This document shows positions 22,780 to 34,064 of a DNA stretch of 35,082 nt, piece by piece. The stretch comes from Seison nebaliae (Eukaryota > Rotifera > Pararotatoria > Seisonacea > Seisonidae): NCBI GenBank assembly GCA_023231475.1, contig JALJEE010001198.1, positions 1 through 35,082 on the forward strand, written 5' to 3'. The notes beneath the pieces were generated by a model, which worked only from the letters and a program-made list of their open reading frames with translations, did not search any database and had not been told where the DNA came from. The position numbers and the translations under genes are program-made. Every line of letters begins with the position of its first letter. Positions within the stretch are counted from its first letter, which is position 1.

Positions 22780-23683
22780 ATGTTGAACTCGCTCAATCGT
22801 TTCCGTCAAAAGACTTGGGATCCCATACTCATTGGAAGTCAAATTGTATGTTTACAAACAGCAACGTACACCTCCATCAGTTTCATCTTAATGATAATTA
22901 ATGCATTTAAAGGATTCACAAATAATGTCGATTATATTCTATCTACCAAAGTCTAATTGTTTCACTAATTAAATTAATCCATTTCATTATTCAGTATATT
23001 ACAACTGGTAACTTGGTAGGTAGATACATCATCATTGCTTACGTCCTCTCTTCAATCGTCAGGTTATTCTCCTTGTAATTCTCATTCAATATCTTATAAC
23101 GACTTCTTCATTCTTACACATCTCTCTCTCACTTTCTCTTCTTTCGAAAATACATTCAACATTTTTCCCAATTCTTTTCTCTCTGTTTTCTTAAAATATT
23201 TTTCGAAATTTTCAAAACACATCGGTTGATTATAGTTTTAAAGTTGAGTTGCTTAAAAAGTAATTTTATGTTTAAGGAGGCCAAAGAGTTTTAAGTTGAT
23301 ATTCTCTCAAACGTTAGAAGTGAGTGGAAGAAAGTTTGTGAGTTTTGAGGAGAAGATTAATTAGAATTATATATATGAATGGATTTCACTAAAATTGATA
23401 TATCTTCATCTTTTTTCTCTCACCAACACACGAACGATACAGTGCATTGATATTGTGGGTATTTATACAGAAAGCGAAGGAATGCCTCGATTTTGCAGCA
23501 ACATTCTTTCTTTATCATCTTATCATAACTGCAGTATATGATGGAATGTTTCCTCGTTCTCTGATTTGGTGGATCGTCAACATAATCAATCTCATCATCT
23601 CTACAATCATCGGGGAATATTTATGTATGAAAAGTGATCTGAAAGACATCCCTGTTAACCAGCCAGCAATCAGTGATGTATGA
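22780..23683 (+). CDS. SYS1: SYS1 Golgi-localised integral membrane protein (3 exons)
   Basis: Exons 22780-22950, 22995-23062 and 23443-23683 give 159 residues; human SYS1 has 156. SYS1 is a four-pass trans-Golgi membrane protein that recruits the ARL3/ARFRP1-type GTPase and so the ARL1/golgin tethering pathway. The N-terminus RFRQKTWDPILIGSQIV and the segment KAKECLDFAATFFLYHL match the family closely. So does the end RSLIWWIVNIIN...IIGEYLCMKSDLKDIP. Hydrophobic segments fall at about residues 18-44, 63-88, 95-113 and 120-140. Intron 1 is 44 nt with a GTC donor, one of only two non-GTT donors in the window. Intron 2 is 380 nt, the longest placed here. Identification is secure across all three exons. 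Confidence 0.95.
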
Positions 23684-24154
23684 ATGGCGGAGAAGGAAAA
23701 TGATTCTCTTATTTATTTTTCAGTTTTAATTTAAATAAAATTCTGAGCCTATTTATCTCTGTAGAAGAAAGGTTTTTTTTTCTGTTTTTCTCCTCGAACT
23801 TTTTCTTTCATTCGACCAACTATTTTCCTTTCTCATCTTGAACTGTTCTCTTATTTTTTTCATATTTCTTTCTTCCTCTTCAAGAGAATGATTGAATATT
23901 AATTGAATTCGGTTGAGTGAGAGAATAGGGGAAGAAAAAGGAGAAAAATCCAAATTAATTTTTACATCTTTCTTTTTCAAACTCATTTCTTATCGAACTC
24001 AACTTATTTTCGTTTCATTAACTATTATTTTTGAAAGAGAATGAACGTTATTTGATCGTGGGAGTAGAACGGTCAATTTTTTGGGAGTTTTCGATCAAAA
24101 GAAGAGAAGCAAATTCACTTTCGTTGTCTTCAAAAGAGAATCGGGACGATTTTG
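23684..24154 (+). other. Spacer between SYS1 and the PP1 regulatory subunit gene
   Basis: 470 bp, AT- and T-rich (T-runs at about 23772 and 23851), with several AATAAA-like strings just after SYS1 (around 23735). Nothing else is recognised. Confidence 0.45.
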
Positions 24155-25357
24155 ATGGAAGTCAACAATTCCACAATCATATCACATCATCAGTACCCGT
24201 TGACGATGTCGTCTCATGATAATGATGTGCCATTCCTCCCAATATATTCTTTGTCTTTCGCTACTTATTCGATTGACAGTTCATATATTACATCTGATTC
24301 ATCTCAACACAGCAGTATGAGCAGTGGCCTAAATGATGAGATTGGAGAGAACGATGAGACGAATTCGGAAGAGAAACTCGAACCAGCTTCAGATAATGAA
24401 CGGAAACTGGTGAAGATATTCGCATCAATCGATTTGGAGGAGATGAATAGTGAAACAGATCAACGACAATTCTCTGAAACATTTCAACCATTTTCGAACG
24501 TCGGTGTTGACGGTGGCGGAGAAGCTAATCATGACAATAATAAGGAAAATGATGATATGAGAGTGGCGGAAACGATGCGACGAACGAAGTCGTTAAAAAT
24601 AACTCAACCGTTGAGATCGAAAGAGAATAAACAGAAGAAAATGGTGAGATTTGCCGATTCATTCGGTCTTGATCTCGAACTGGTTCACATCATACAAGTG
24701 GAGGATCCGTTTGGAAATGATACGAAATTATTGAATAAACGATTGGAAAATAAATTGAAATTTAAAGAATCATCAATTTTCACTTCGTTATCGAATCAAC
24801 CGATTATTTCTGTTAATCTTCCTCCGTATGAGTCGAAAGAGTTGAAAGAATCGAATGAGAATGGTAAAAGTGAAAAGAGGAAACGACAAAATTATTCATC
24901 GAAATCATCGTCAAGTGATACGAAAGAAAATGCTGAATTGAGATTTGCCATTTATACCAAACCGGTTTGTCATTTAGTGCCAAAACATGTGTGGAAGACG
25001 AGCAATTCAAGTTATGTGAACGAGAAGGTACTTCATAATTTTATTTGTCTTTGTAGTTTCAATACGAATAATTTCCGTGTTGGTGGTAAGATTAAAGTTC
25101 TCAATTTGCATTATAACAAGAAGGTGATTGTGAGATATACATTGAATAATTGGTTGAGTTATATCGATGAGTCTGCACATTATATAGAAGGCTCACACGA
25201 TGGAGCAACGGATCTATTTCAATTTAGCATTCTGATTCCTTTCTACTTCTCCTCATTTCGCAACGACACATTAGAGTTCTGTCTCAGTTACAAGACGAAT
25301 GGTCAAATATATTGGGACAATAATAGTGGGAAGAATTACGTTTTAGTGTGTTGTTGA
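24155..25357 (+). CDS. Protein phosphatase 1 glycogen-targeting regulatory subunit (PPP1R3-like, CBM21)
   Basis: A single exon from the ATG at 24155 gives 400 residues. Proteins of this family tether PP1 to glycogen so that it activates glycogen synthase and inhibits phosphorylase. The PP1-docking motif KKMVRFADSFG lies at residues 161-171 (RVxF type: K-M-V-R-F). It is followed by the usual LDLELVHIIQVEDPF. A CBM21 carbohydrate-binding domain covers about residues 275-398. It shows NFRVGGKIKVLNLHYNKKV, then VRYTLNNWLS, and ends NGQIYWDNNSGKNY, the glycogen-binding signature. The first 150 residues are acidic, Ser-rich and unconserved. I cannot say which vertebrate paralogue (R3A-R3G) is closest; length and domain order suit the R3B/C/D type. 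An upstream non-coding exon is possible. Confidence 0.92.
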   Translation: MEVNNSTIISHHQYPLTMSSHDNDVPFLPIYSLSFATYSIDSSYITSDSSQHSSMSSGLNDEIGENDETNSEEKLEPASDNERKLVKIFASIDLEEMNSETDQRQFSETFQPFSNVGVDGGGEANHDNNKENDDMRVAETMRRTKSLKITQPLRSKENKQKKMVRFADSFGLDLELVHIIQVEDPFGNDTKLLNKRLENKLKFKESSIFTSLSNQPIISVNLPPYESKELKESNENGKSEKRKRQNYSSKSSSSDTKENAELRFAIYTKPVCHLVPKHVWKTSNSSYVNEKVLHNFICLCSFNTNNFRVGGKIKVLNLHYNKKVIVRYTLNNWLSYIDESAHYIEGSHDGATDLFQFSILIPFYFSSFRNDTLEFCLSYKTNGQIYWDNNSGKNYVLVCC

Positions 25358-26025
25358 CAAATTTCTTGATGAAATTCAATTGATATATCAACCATAATAG
25401 AGTATTGAGAAGAAACCATCAAATTATCGTTACAATCTCTAAAACTCATATTTTCCTCTCTTCCATATCATTCTTCGAATAACTCTTTCGCACAAAACTT
25501 TTTAGGAACATTTCTCCCTCTTCCTATTCACACTTTATGAGACGAACAATTCTTTATTATTATTATTTATTCTATTTTAACCCCCCTTTTTTTTTTACTT
25601 ATATATTCGAACAAGAATAATTAGTGCTCTCCCGGAACTATCTTGTCGTTTTTAAAAGAAACCGTTCGTCTATGCTGTAGTGTTCGTCATCGTCAGAAAG
25701 ATAAATAAATTATATTAACTCCAAGTTTATTTAAACATCTTTATTTATTTATTTATCTATCATTTATCTACTTGTGGTGAATGAATTGAATATTATTATA
25801 ATGAATTTGATCGTTGAAAAAAGGAAATAATGTGTGATAATTCTCGGGAAACGATTGATTTTCCATCTTTTCATTAAATCATCTTTTTGGCGAGTTCATT
25901 TTTAGAATTTGATAAGAAATATTTTATTCTTTCTTTCATTAAAAAACTGTGAAATTTTGTGTCATTTTAAAAGGAAAAAATTCATTAATTTTATGGAAAT
26001 TCGACGACGTTTCGTCGTGTCCAAA
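25358..26025. other. Convergent 3' spacer
   Basis: 667 bp between convergent genes, very AT-rich, with homopolymer runs (C6 then T10 near 25581-25597) and TTTATTTATTTATTTAT-like AT repeats near 25740. The ends of both transcripts must lie here; I see no gene. Confidence 0.5.
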
Positions 26026-27017
26026 TCAAAATGATGATTCTAAAATAATTTGTGAAGATGGTGGAGAGGAAAATGAAGGGAAAATAATATGAATATAATT
26101 TGACCATAAAATGAAATGATGATAACTTGCAGTGAAGTTGGATGAACGAAAAGATGCGAGTGAGGAACAATTTGGATCACACAAATCTTCCACAAACTCT
26201 AAACAATCCATTAAAGAATTATGATCTTTTCCCATATCTCCATAAATATATTTTATGTTTAATTTCTGTGGATTCTTCTCTTTGAATTTGGACATTAAAC
26301 ATTTTAAAATTTCTTCTCAAAAATTTCTTATGGAAATGAAGAAAAAAGAAAAGAACTTGTACAATTATCGATATCAGTTCGACTAGCACGCATTGGTTCA
26401 TAAATGAGAACGTCTTTATATCGACGAATGATTACGTTAAAATGCCAAATATCTTTACGACGGTGGAATGCTGCGAGAATACCGATATTTCCATTACGTA
26501 AAATATCTGGGAGATGAAGGATAATGGAATTGTGAAAGAAATTGGGAACTTAATGCCGCTCGATAATCACGAATACTGGCGAACGGTAATAATTTGAGGA
26601 TTTCATGAGAATATAATTTCTCCTCATTGTTAGGGTCGTATGCGAAAATGGTTTTATTTAAACGATTCTCTAAAACTAATTTCTTAAATTTCGATTTAAC
26701 CAAACTGTTATTGGACGATGAGCGCTATGGAATTGGATAAGACGGAGTGATTGAAGGACAAAGAAGATAAAACTAACACCATTCGGACATTTGAGTTCAC
26801 ACGACGCATCACAAATATCGACATGTTTCGGTTTAATTTTCATAATTAATTTTCTGATATGTTTCAACTCATCTAAAATATCTTTGAGAGATGTAAGTGA
26901 AGCACGTGATTTAGGCGTCACTTGTAATCGGGAAATTGCTTTCTCGTACCGTTCGATGATGTTGTTAATTGGTGATGATAACATATCATAATATCGTTGA
27001 CGACGATCGTCATCCAT
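26026..27017 (-). CDS. Unrecognised multi-exon gene, 254-283 residues
   Basis: Exons in transcript order are 27017-26778, 26724-26550, 26506-26357 and 26312-26127, then 26039-26026. The last two may instead be one exon, because the 87-nt gap is open in frame. The introns of 53, 43 and 44 nt all start GTT and join in frame, which is the main support that the gene is real. The start MDDDRRQRYYDMLSSPINNI leads into a charged helical region and a small Cys cluster (DICDASCELKCPNG). A core then reads RNGNIGILAAFHRRKDIWHF, then VLIYEPMRASRTD, KLNIKYIYGDMGKDHNSL and MDCLEFVEDLCD. That core has a faint resemblance in spacing to Ulp1/SENP-type cysteine peptidases (a W, an acidic YxP/S and an NS..DC element), but I do not recognise the family. 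It lies 200 bp downstream of the TRM10-type gene on the same strand. Confidence 0.65.
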
Positions 27018-27218
27018 GTTGAATGAATAATAATTATGTTGAACGAAAGAATGAAAAAGTTTGGAAAGAAAATAAAGTTTTTTTTTGAAAAAAAAATTCT
27101 TTTCCTTTTCATTTCACTTCAGTTTTACAGATTCCGCTACAGTTGTTCCCATCGAATTTTTCTCAAAAGAAAAATTGAATAAGAAAACTCTTTTCTTTCT
27201 TTCTCCTTTTTTATTTTA

Positions 27219-28439
27219 TTAAAAAAAATCAGTAGATTGATATGGAGAATTTTTTTTATGAGGATTCACTCTCCTCTCTGACGCTTCAATCAATTTCCGT
27301 TTAGGTAATCGTTTATTGAAACTTTCTTTCCAACAACGTGAAATGAATTGAGAATGATTCTCATCATTTTTCATTAACGATCTATTCAATTGATTCTCTT
27401 GTTGATCGACGATGATGTTGAAGACCTGATCCAAACATAAATGTTTCGATCCAACTCCCCATTTCACATGGAAGTCGATTGGTAATCGTTCACAATTAAT
27501 ATCTTCTTTTCTTGCTTTCGTTCTTGTTAATTTCTTATTAGCTAATTTATCTACTAAAGCGCCAATAATATAAATAGATGAATTGACAGTAGAAATAATT
27601 TGACGACTATCTGGTGAGAGATAAACTAGACGATTAATTGGAAATAATTCCAAATAAGATTTCTCCGAATGAAATAAAAGAAGATCATCTAATAGAATAT
27701 TTCTTCGAAGGAATTCTTTATAATAATCACCATTTTTCTTCATGTTCGTAAAATAGATGAGTAACGGATCATTCCTCTTCCAATTCTCTCCATAAACAAA
27801 GAGAAGTTGATCGATACAATTACGAATGTCTTGTCGTCTCATATGTTCTTGGAAGGAGAAATCGAATGCTATTATATCGATGTTATTTGAATCATAAATA
27901 AATTGATTGACGAGAGAACAGAAATAAGAACGATGTTGAAGTTTCAGATAATTTTTTGAATATTGACGGAAAGGAGTATGATATCCCGGATAGTTTGTCA
28001 AAGGAATATTCAATTTTTTCATTTCATCTCTCCGTTTAACATTCAATTTCATTCGTTCTCCAATTCTTTTCTTCTTTTCTATTTTCTCTTCCGATCGTTT
28101 CCAGAGAACACAGAGATATTTATAAAAACGTTCACGTCGTTGTTGACTATGAATTTCGATGATTTCATTCCATCGATTATTCGTTTCTACAAATTCGACG
28201 GGCGGAGCTGCTTTTCCCGTTTCTCGACATGTTCGAAGTTCTAATCGAATAACATCCTTTTGCTGATCATATTTCAAATCGGTGAACAGACCCAAATCTC
28301 CATTCAAATATTCCAATAACCATTTCTTATCAGCAGCCAATGATTGTTGAGAACGAAGTTGATGGAAATTCCAAGTTGATTGTCGAAACAATTGTGGACG
28401 TGTCAAAGTCAAGAAAGACAAGAAACACTTCTTTATCAT
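27219..28439 (-). CDS. TRMT10C: Mitochondrial tRNA methyltransferase / RNase P protein 1 (TRM10 family), intronless
   Basis: 406 residues from the ATG at 28439; human TRMT10C has 403. In animals TRMT10C methylates position 9 of mitochondrial tRNAs with S-adenosylmethionine. Together with SDR5C1 and PRORP it forms protein-only mitochondrial RNase P. The first 30 residues (MIKKCFLSFLTLTRPQLFRQ) are basic, hydrophobic and free of acidic residues, like a mitochondrial presequence. A charged linker leads to the SPOUT-type methyltransferase domain at about residues 190-370. Its family cues are FDFSFQEHMRRQDIRNCIDQ, RLVYLSPDSRQ, YIIGALVDK (SAM-binding loop), RLPID and LCLDQVFNII. The presequence and length favour the mitochondrial paralogue over TRMT10A/B. 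It is divergent from myosin VI across 530 bp. Confidence 0.9.
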   Translation of the reverse strand: MIKKCFLSFLTLTRPQLFRQSTWNFHQLRSQQSLAADKKWLLEYLNGDLGLFTDLKYDQQKDVIRLELRTCRETGKAAPPVEFVETNNRWNEIIEIHSQQRRERFYKYLCVLWKRSEEKIEKKKRIGERMKLNVKRRDEMKKLNIPLTNYPGYHTPFRQYSKNYLKLQHRSYFCSLVNQFIYDSNNIDIIAFDFSFQEHMRRQDIRNCIDQLLFVYGENWKRNDPLLIYFTNMKKNGDYYKEFLRRNILLDDLLLFHSEKSYLELFPINRLVYLSPDSRQIISTVNSSIYIIGALVDKLANKKLTRTKARKEDINCERLPIDFHVKWGVGSKHLCLDQVFNIIVDQQENQLNRSLMKNDENHSQFISRCWKESFNKRLPKRKLIEASERRVNPHKKNSPYQSTDFF

Positions 28440-28971
28440 TTCTACGGTATAGATAAGTGGTAAAATGGACGAACTTCAGAAATTGAGTAATAACTTTAAA
28501 AATTAGCAAAATTTATTTTGAAATTTTCAAATCACATGTCAATTTATGCTTAAAATTTAAATTATTTAAATTAGAACATAATAGGAAATACTCAAAATTT
28601 TCTCGTATTTAAAGAGAGAGTTTGAGAGGAATATTTTCTAAATCCCACATTTGGAGCTTCTTCTTCAAACCGTTTTCACGATCCGTTCTCTCATGATGAA
28701 AAGTGAAAGATAAACATGAATTCTGACTAATTTCCCTGAAAAGGACAGATTTATTAATTTTCATTAAATTTCATTGTTTAACTTGTGACAACCTGTGTAT
28801 CGGAGGTGAAGGGTAGAACAAAACGATTTATATGCCGATTTCTTCAGGTGACATACTTTCCATATCGTTCAATAATATTGATCGATTTCTTTTCTTGTTT
28901 ATTTTATTCCTTATTTACATATCATATCTAGTCATCGATTAACTTATTAACATTCGATTCCATTATCTACA
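28440..28971. promoter_or_regulatory. Shared upstream region of TRM10-type and myosin VI genes
   Basis: 532 bp between two divergent starts, AT-rich with no supported frame. Both promoters and 5' UTRs must lie here, by layout. I see no defined motif beyond runs such as ATTTAAATTATTTAAAT near 28555. Confidence 0.45.
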
Positions 28972-31900
28972 ATGGCATTCGAAGATGGACAAAATGTTTG
29001 GGTACCTGACGTTGACGATGGTTACATTTTGGGCCACATCGTTGACATCGGCGCGTCCACATTTACTATACGATCAATTAACAATCCAGAAAAAATGATT
29101 CAAGCCTCAATCGATCAAGTTTATCCCACCGAACAATATGATCATGATGTTGATGATAATTGTGCTCTCATGTTCCTGAATGAAGCAAATTTATTGAACA
29201 ATATTCGTCGTCGTTATAAACGAGATGCGATTTATGTTAATTCTCTTCTCCCTTCTTCTCCAATCGCCCAATCCATCTAGACTTACGTCGCAAACATCTT
29301 ATTGGCCATCAATCCCTATAAAGATTTGAAGAATTTGTATTCGAAAGAAACCGTCCACAAATACAAAGGCAAATCGTTAGGTGTATTGCCACCACATGTC
29401 TTCGCTATAGGTTCACATTTCTTCTATATCTCTCCGCTCTTTCTTTTCTATGTTCAATACTACCGATAAATATCATATTATTAATATAAATTAGTTAAAA
29501 AATTATTTGAAACTCAAAAGAAAAAATTTGGAGAATTACCTTTTTTTTTATTTTATATTCCTTATAAATTAAAAAAAAAGAGAAATTACAATTTAATTTT
29601 TTTTCTAGCTGACAAATCATATCGTGATATGCGAGCGTTGAAAATCAGTCAGTCGATTATCGTTAGTGGAGAATCGGGAGCTGGTAAAACAGAATCTACC
29701 AAATATATTATCCGGTTTCTTATGGAGAATTGTGGTGATCATTCTGGTTGTATCGAGAAAAGAATTGTTGAATGTTCGTTTTTTTGTCGATTTTGAAAAT
29801 TTCTTATTCTTCTTCTAGCCAATCCATTATTAGAATCGTTCGGAAATGCGAAAACGGCAAGAAACAACAATTCTTCACGTTTTGGTAAGTTTATTGAAAT
29901 TCATTTCGATAAGAAAGTTTTTAATCTTTTCTTCTGCTGCTTATCATTCTGCTTTGATCCTTTTCTTCTTCCCTTCTTTCTTCTTCCCAATTAATCCTCA
30001 TCAGTTTTCCGTTAACGGTGGCTTCATATCACATTACTTATTGGAGAAATCGAGAATATGCATGCAGTCGCCCGATGAGAGGAATTATCATATATTTTAC
30101 AGATTAATTGCTGGTGCCCAAATGGATTTGCGGAAGAAATTACATCTTACAACACCTGACGATTTTTATGTTTCTTTTCAATTTCCATTAATATTCTCAT
30201 TTCTCCTCAGTATCTCAATTCCGGTTGTACACAATATTTCATGAACGGTTCCAATAAGATTGATAAGGATCGTACAAGTATCAATTTCCAAAAATATGGT
30301 TCATTACGAGATACACAAATGAATGATTTCACTGATTTTTGGGAATGTGACAGTGCGATGAGTCAAGTTGGATTGACGGCTGATACAAAATTTCTTATTT
30401 ATCGAACTATCGCTGCTATTCTCCATTTGGGTAACATTCAATTTGATGAGAGTGATGACTCAAAAGATGGTAGTCGAATCGTTGACAATTCGAAAGAATC
30501 TTTAGAATTAACTGCACAAATGATCGATGTATCGATCGATGAATTGAAAAGTCGATTAATTTATCGAACAATCTCCTCAGGTGGAACAGAAATTCAAGTT
30601 CCCTTAAAAGTTCACGAAGCACAAAATGCGAGAGATGCTCTCGCTAAAGCGATCTATTCTCGACTCTTCAATTATTTGGTGGATATCGTTAACAAATCGA
30701 TTCCATATGACGTTTCTAATTCTTTCATCGGAATTTTGGATATTGCTGGATTCGGTTTCTCATTCTCTTCCATTTCCATCATCTAATCATTTTTCATTTA
30801 AAGAATTTTTTCAAATTAATTCCTTCGAACAATTTTGTATTAATTATTGTAATGAAAAATTACAACAATTCTTCAACGAAAGAATTTTGAAAGAAGTTTC
30901 TTCTAATTTCATTTTTAACCAATTCAACTTTCTTTTTTCTTCGAAAGGAACAAGCACTTTATGCGAAAGAAGGACTCAATGTTAAAAAGATTCATTATAT
31001 CGATAATGAAGATTGTATCGGTTTTTCTTAATATTTTTTCGAAAAATTTTTTGAAATTTTTTAAAATTATTTTTTAAGATTTAATTGAAAATCGAATTAA
31101 AGGAGTTTTCCATTTGTTGGATGAGGAAAGTAAATTACCAGCATGTCGTCCTGATCATTTCACTTCAGAAGTTCATTTGAGAAATCGAGGACATTTCAGA
31201 ATTGACGTTAATATTTTGATGATTCTCTAATTCCAAATAATTTTCTTTTGAAGTTTCCAAGAAAGTCTCGATTGAAATGCTATCGCGGATTGAGAGACGA
31301 TGAAGGATTTCTGATTCGTCATTTCGCTGGAGCTGTCGTATATCAGACACACCAATTCATAGAGAAGAATAATGATGCACTTCATCAATCCTTATTATCA
31401 TTAATTCAGGTTTTCATCTTTTTTTTGATTTTTAACAAAAAAAAATTTTTTTCAAATTTTATTATAGAAATCCAACGATGATTTCATTCAGAAATTGTTC
31501 AATGATAATGACGATAAAAAATTGACGTCCACTTATACGAACACTTTCATGACGTCGCCGGAGAAATCGTTGAAAATCGGTCGGTTGGGATTCATCAGCA
31601 TTGGATCGAAATTTCGATCTCAATTGGCGTTGTTGATGGAGAAATTGAAAACGACACGAACTAGTTTCGTCCGATGTGTCAAACCCAATAGCAAAATGGC
31701 GAGTAATGTGTTTGATGGTGGACCGGTGTTGAGTCAATTACAATGTTCGGGAATGACATCGGTGGTGAGTTTGATGCAGCAAGGTTTCCCCTCACGAACT
31801 CAATTTCGTGAATTATATGAAATGTACAAGAAGTTTATGCCAAAAAAAATGATCAAATTAGATCCAAGATTATTTTGTAAAGCGTTATTCCATGCATTGG

Positions 31901-33716
31901 GATTGAACGAGAATGATTACAAATTTGGAATTAGTAAAGTTTTTTTCCGACCGGGAAAATTTGCTGAATTTGACAAAATGCTCCAAACGGATTCAGAGGA
32001 AATTTTGCGGTTAGTTGACGCGGTTGGAAAATGGTTGAGATGTTCAAGATGGAAACGTGCACAATGGGGAGCTTTGAGTGTGATCAAATTGAAGAATAAA
32101 ATAATTTATCGAAGGAATTGTATCGTGAAATTACAAAGTGAATTTCGAGGTTATCTCGTCCGACGACGATACAAAGAACGAATTCGAATGATGAGAGAAA
32201 TTCGAATTCTTATCAATCGTGATGATGAAATGAGAAAATTATTGAAAGAGTTGGACGAGACGATTCGTTTGAAATTGTTGATGAGATTGAATTTGAGTCA
32301 AAAGAAATTAATGGAAATTGAGAATAAGGTCAAATCGGTTAATGACAAACAATTTCATCATGAAGAGATTGACGAGAGCCTATTGAAATTTCGTAAGGAG
32401 ATTAATGAGAATTTCAACGAAATTAAAGAAACGTTAGAGAAAGAGAACATTCGAAAGAAAGAAGAACGTGAAAGACTTCAAATATTGGCAATGGAAATGG
32501 AGCAAGAGAAGGAGAAACAGAGACGATTAAAAGAAGAAGAGGAAGAGAAACGAAAAGATGAACAAATGCGTCAAGAGATCGAAGAACGAAGAAAGAAAGT
32601 GGAGGAGGAATCGAGACGGATTGAAATAGAACGACAGAAAAAAGAAGAAAAACAACTCAAATTAAAAGAACAAGAGAAGTTTAAGAAAGAGGAAGAAGAT
32701 ATTGAGTGTCAGAAAGAAATTGAACAATCCAAACGAGATTTGGAAATGTCAAATCGATTAAAGAATGAATATCGAATCGAAATGGATGACCAACAAGTAA
32801 CAGGAATAACTTCTCCTTCGTCATCATCTGCACCAGTAGCCACCATCGTTGTAACGAAAGATGGTAAATATGATTTAAGTAAATTTAAATATGCCGAATT
32901 GAGAGTTACTATTAACAATTCATGTGATATCGATTTGATCAAAGCTTGTCGTCGCGAATTCCATCGACGACTACACGTCTATCACGCTTGGAAAACGAAA
33001 CATCGACGAAATAGTCTTGCGGCCAGAAATAGTCTAGTTAGTCAACAATTATTAGTTCCCAGCTCAACAAGAACTTCAAATAATAAGACGTCTTCATCTA
33101 TTGTAAATCAGTCATCGAACGACTTGAGTCAATATGACGAGAATGAATTGACGAGAGCTCCTTCTCTACTTCTGAAGGATACGTCTCAAATTAATATTGA
33201 TTTGAAAGCGGAAGGTTAACCAATATATTTCCATTTAATTTTTCATCTTCTTTTTCAGATGATTCACAAAGATACTTTCGTTTATCACACACAACGAATG
33301 ATAGTGTTTGGTATGGTCATTTCGATGGTGAATGGATCGCTAGACAAATGGATGTTTGTAAATTATATTTTAATTCAAATAATTATTTCCAAATATTTTT
33401 TCTCTATCTATTTTTGGCAGGTATTCGTTGAGGGTAAAAGACCAGCTAGACTTCTCGTTGCAGGTGTTGATGATATGTCGATGTTGGAACAAAATTTATC
33501 ATCTACATCATTAACAAAAATTCCCGTTAAATTTCTTTGGAAAACATTCTAATTTTATTTCGATTATTTTAGGGAACGGAAATATTACCATCAGTCTTCG
33601 AAGCGACATGGACACACAATGGTGGCTACAATTATTTATCGGAAAATTTTAGCAACATCTCTTCCAGATATGTCATTCGAATAATGAAGGAAAGACAACA
33701 GAACCTACGTAAATAA
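28972..33716 (+). CDS. MYO6: Unconventional myosin VI, complete (14 coding exons)
   Basis: Exons: 28972-29235, 29281-29410, 29609-29773, 29819-29916, 30005-30169, 30211-30754, 30804-30895, 30948-31020, 31079-31206, 31254-31409, 31468-33214, 33259-33353, 33421-33525, 33573-33716. They join in frame to 1,301 residues; human MYO6 has about 1,290. Myosin VI is the actin motor that walks toward minus ends, in endocytosis and membrane anchoring. The P-loop GESGAGKT lies at residues 152-159, switch I as NNNSSRFGK and switch II as [26 protein letters not shown] is the class VI reverse-gear insert after the converter. An IQ-like helix follows ([15 protein letters not shown]). A Glu/Lys/Arg single alpha helix covers about 930-1036. 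[12 protein letters not shown] holds the RRL adaptor site, and [15 protein letters not shown] lies in the cargo domain. All 13 donors are GTT; ten introns are under 60 nt, the shortest 41 nt (30170-30210). Confidence 0.97.
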
Positions 33717-34064
33717 TTTATTCAGTTTTAGAGACTATTTGGATGGGAAAATTTATTCAGTCCATCACAAAATAAGAATTTTATTTATTGATTTTCATTT
33801 ATCTTCAAATTCCATTCCATTCCAGCAAAGGAAATTTTGTCAATTATTATTTCATTAAATTTATCCTTTTTTCAGTTCATTATTCATTTTATTGAATTTC
33901 CTTATACTTTCTTAATACAAACTTACGGTCGAACGTATGTGACAGAGTTTCTGTTTCCACTCGTTGGTTGAGATAAACACATTCAGGTTGTTGTTACCTG
34001 CGAAGGTAATTTCTTCGTATGGTAGGCATTCCTTGTTCGGTGATGGAGTTCCGGTTCGGTTTTT
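33717..34064 (+). other. 3' flank of myosin VI
   Basis: 348 bp of AT-rich DNA. Beyond about 33920 the composition becomes less AT-rich and the sequence resembles the retroelement fossil that follows. No terminal repeat is evident. Confidence 0.4.

Noticed and set aside
26313-26356. GTACAA as an alternative donor for the third intron of the unrecognised gene
   Set aside because: The GTTCTT four bases downstream gives a 44-nt intron, keeps the frame and fits all the other donors.
29846-30244. A 132-codon plus-strand frame as an independent gene
   Set aside because: It runs through two myosin VI exons and the introns around them; the spliced frame matches myosin VI throughout.
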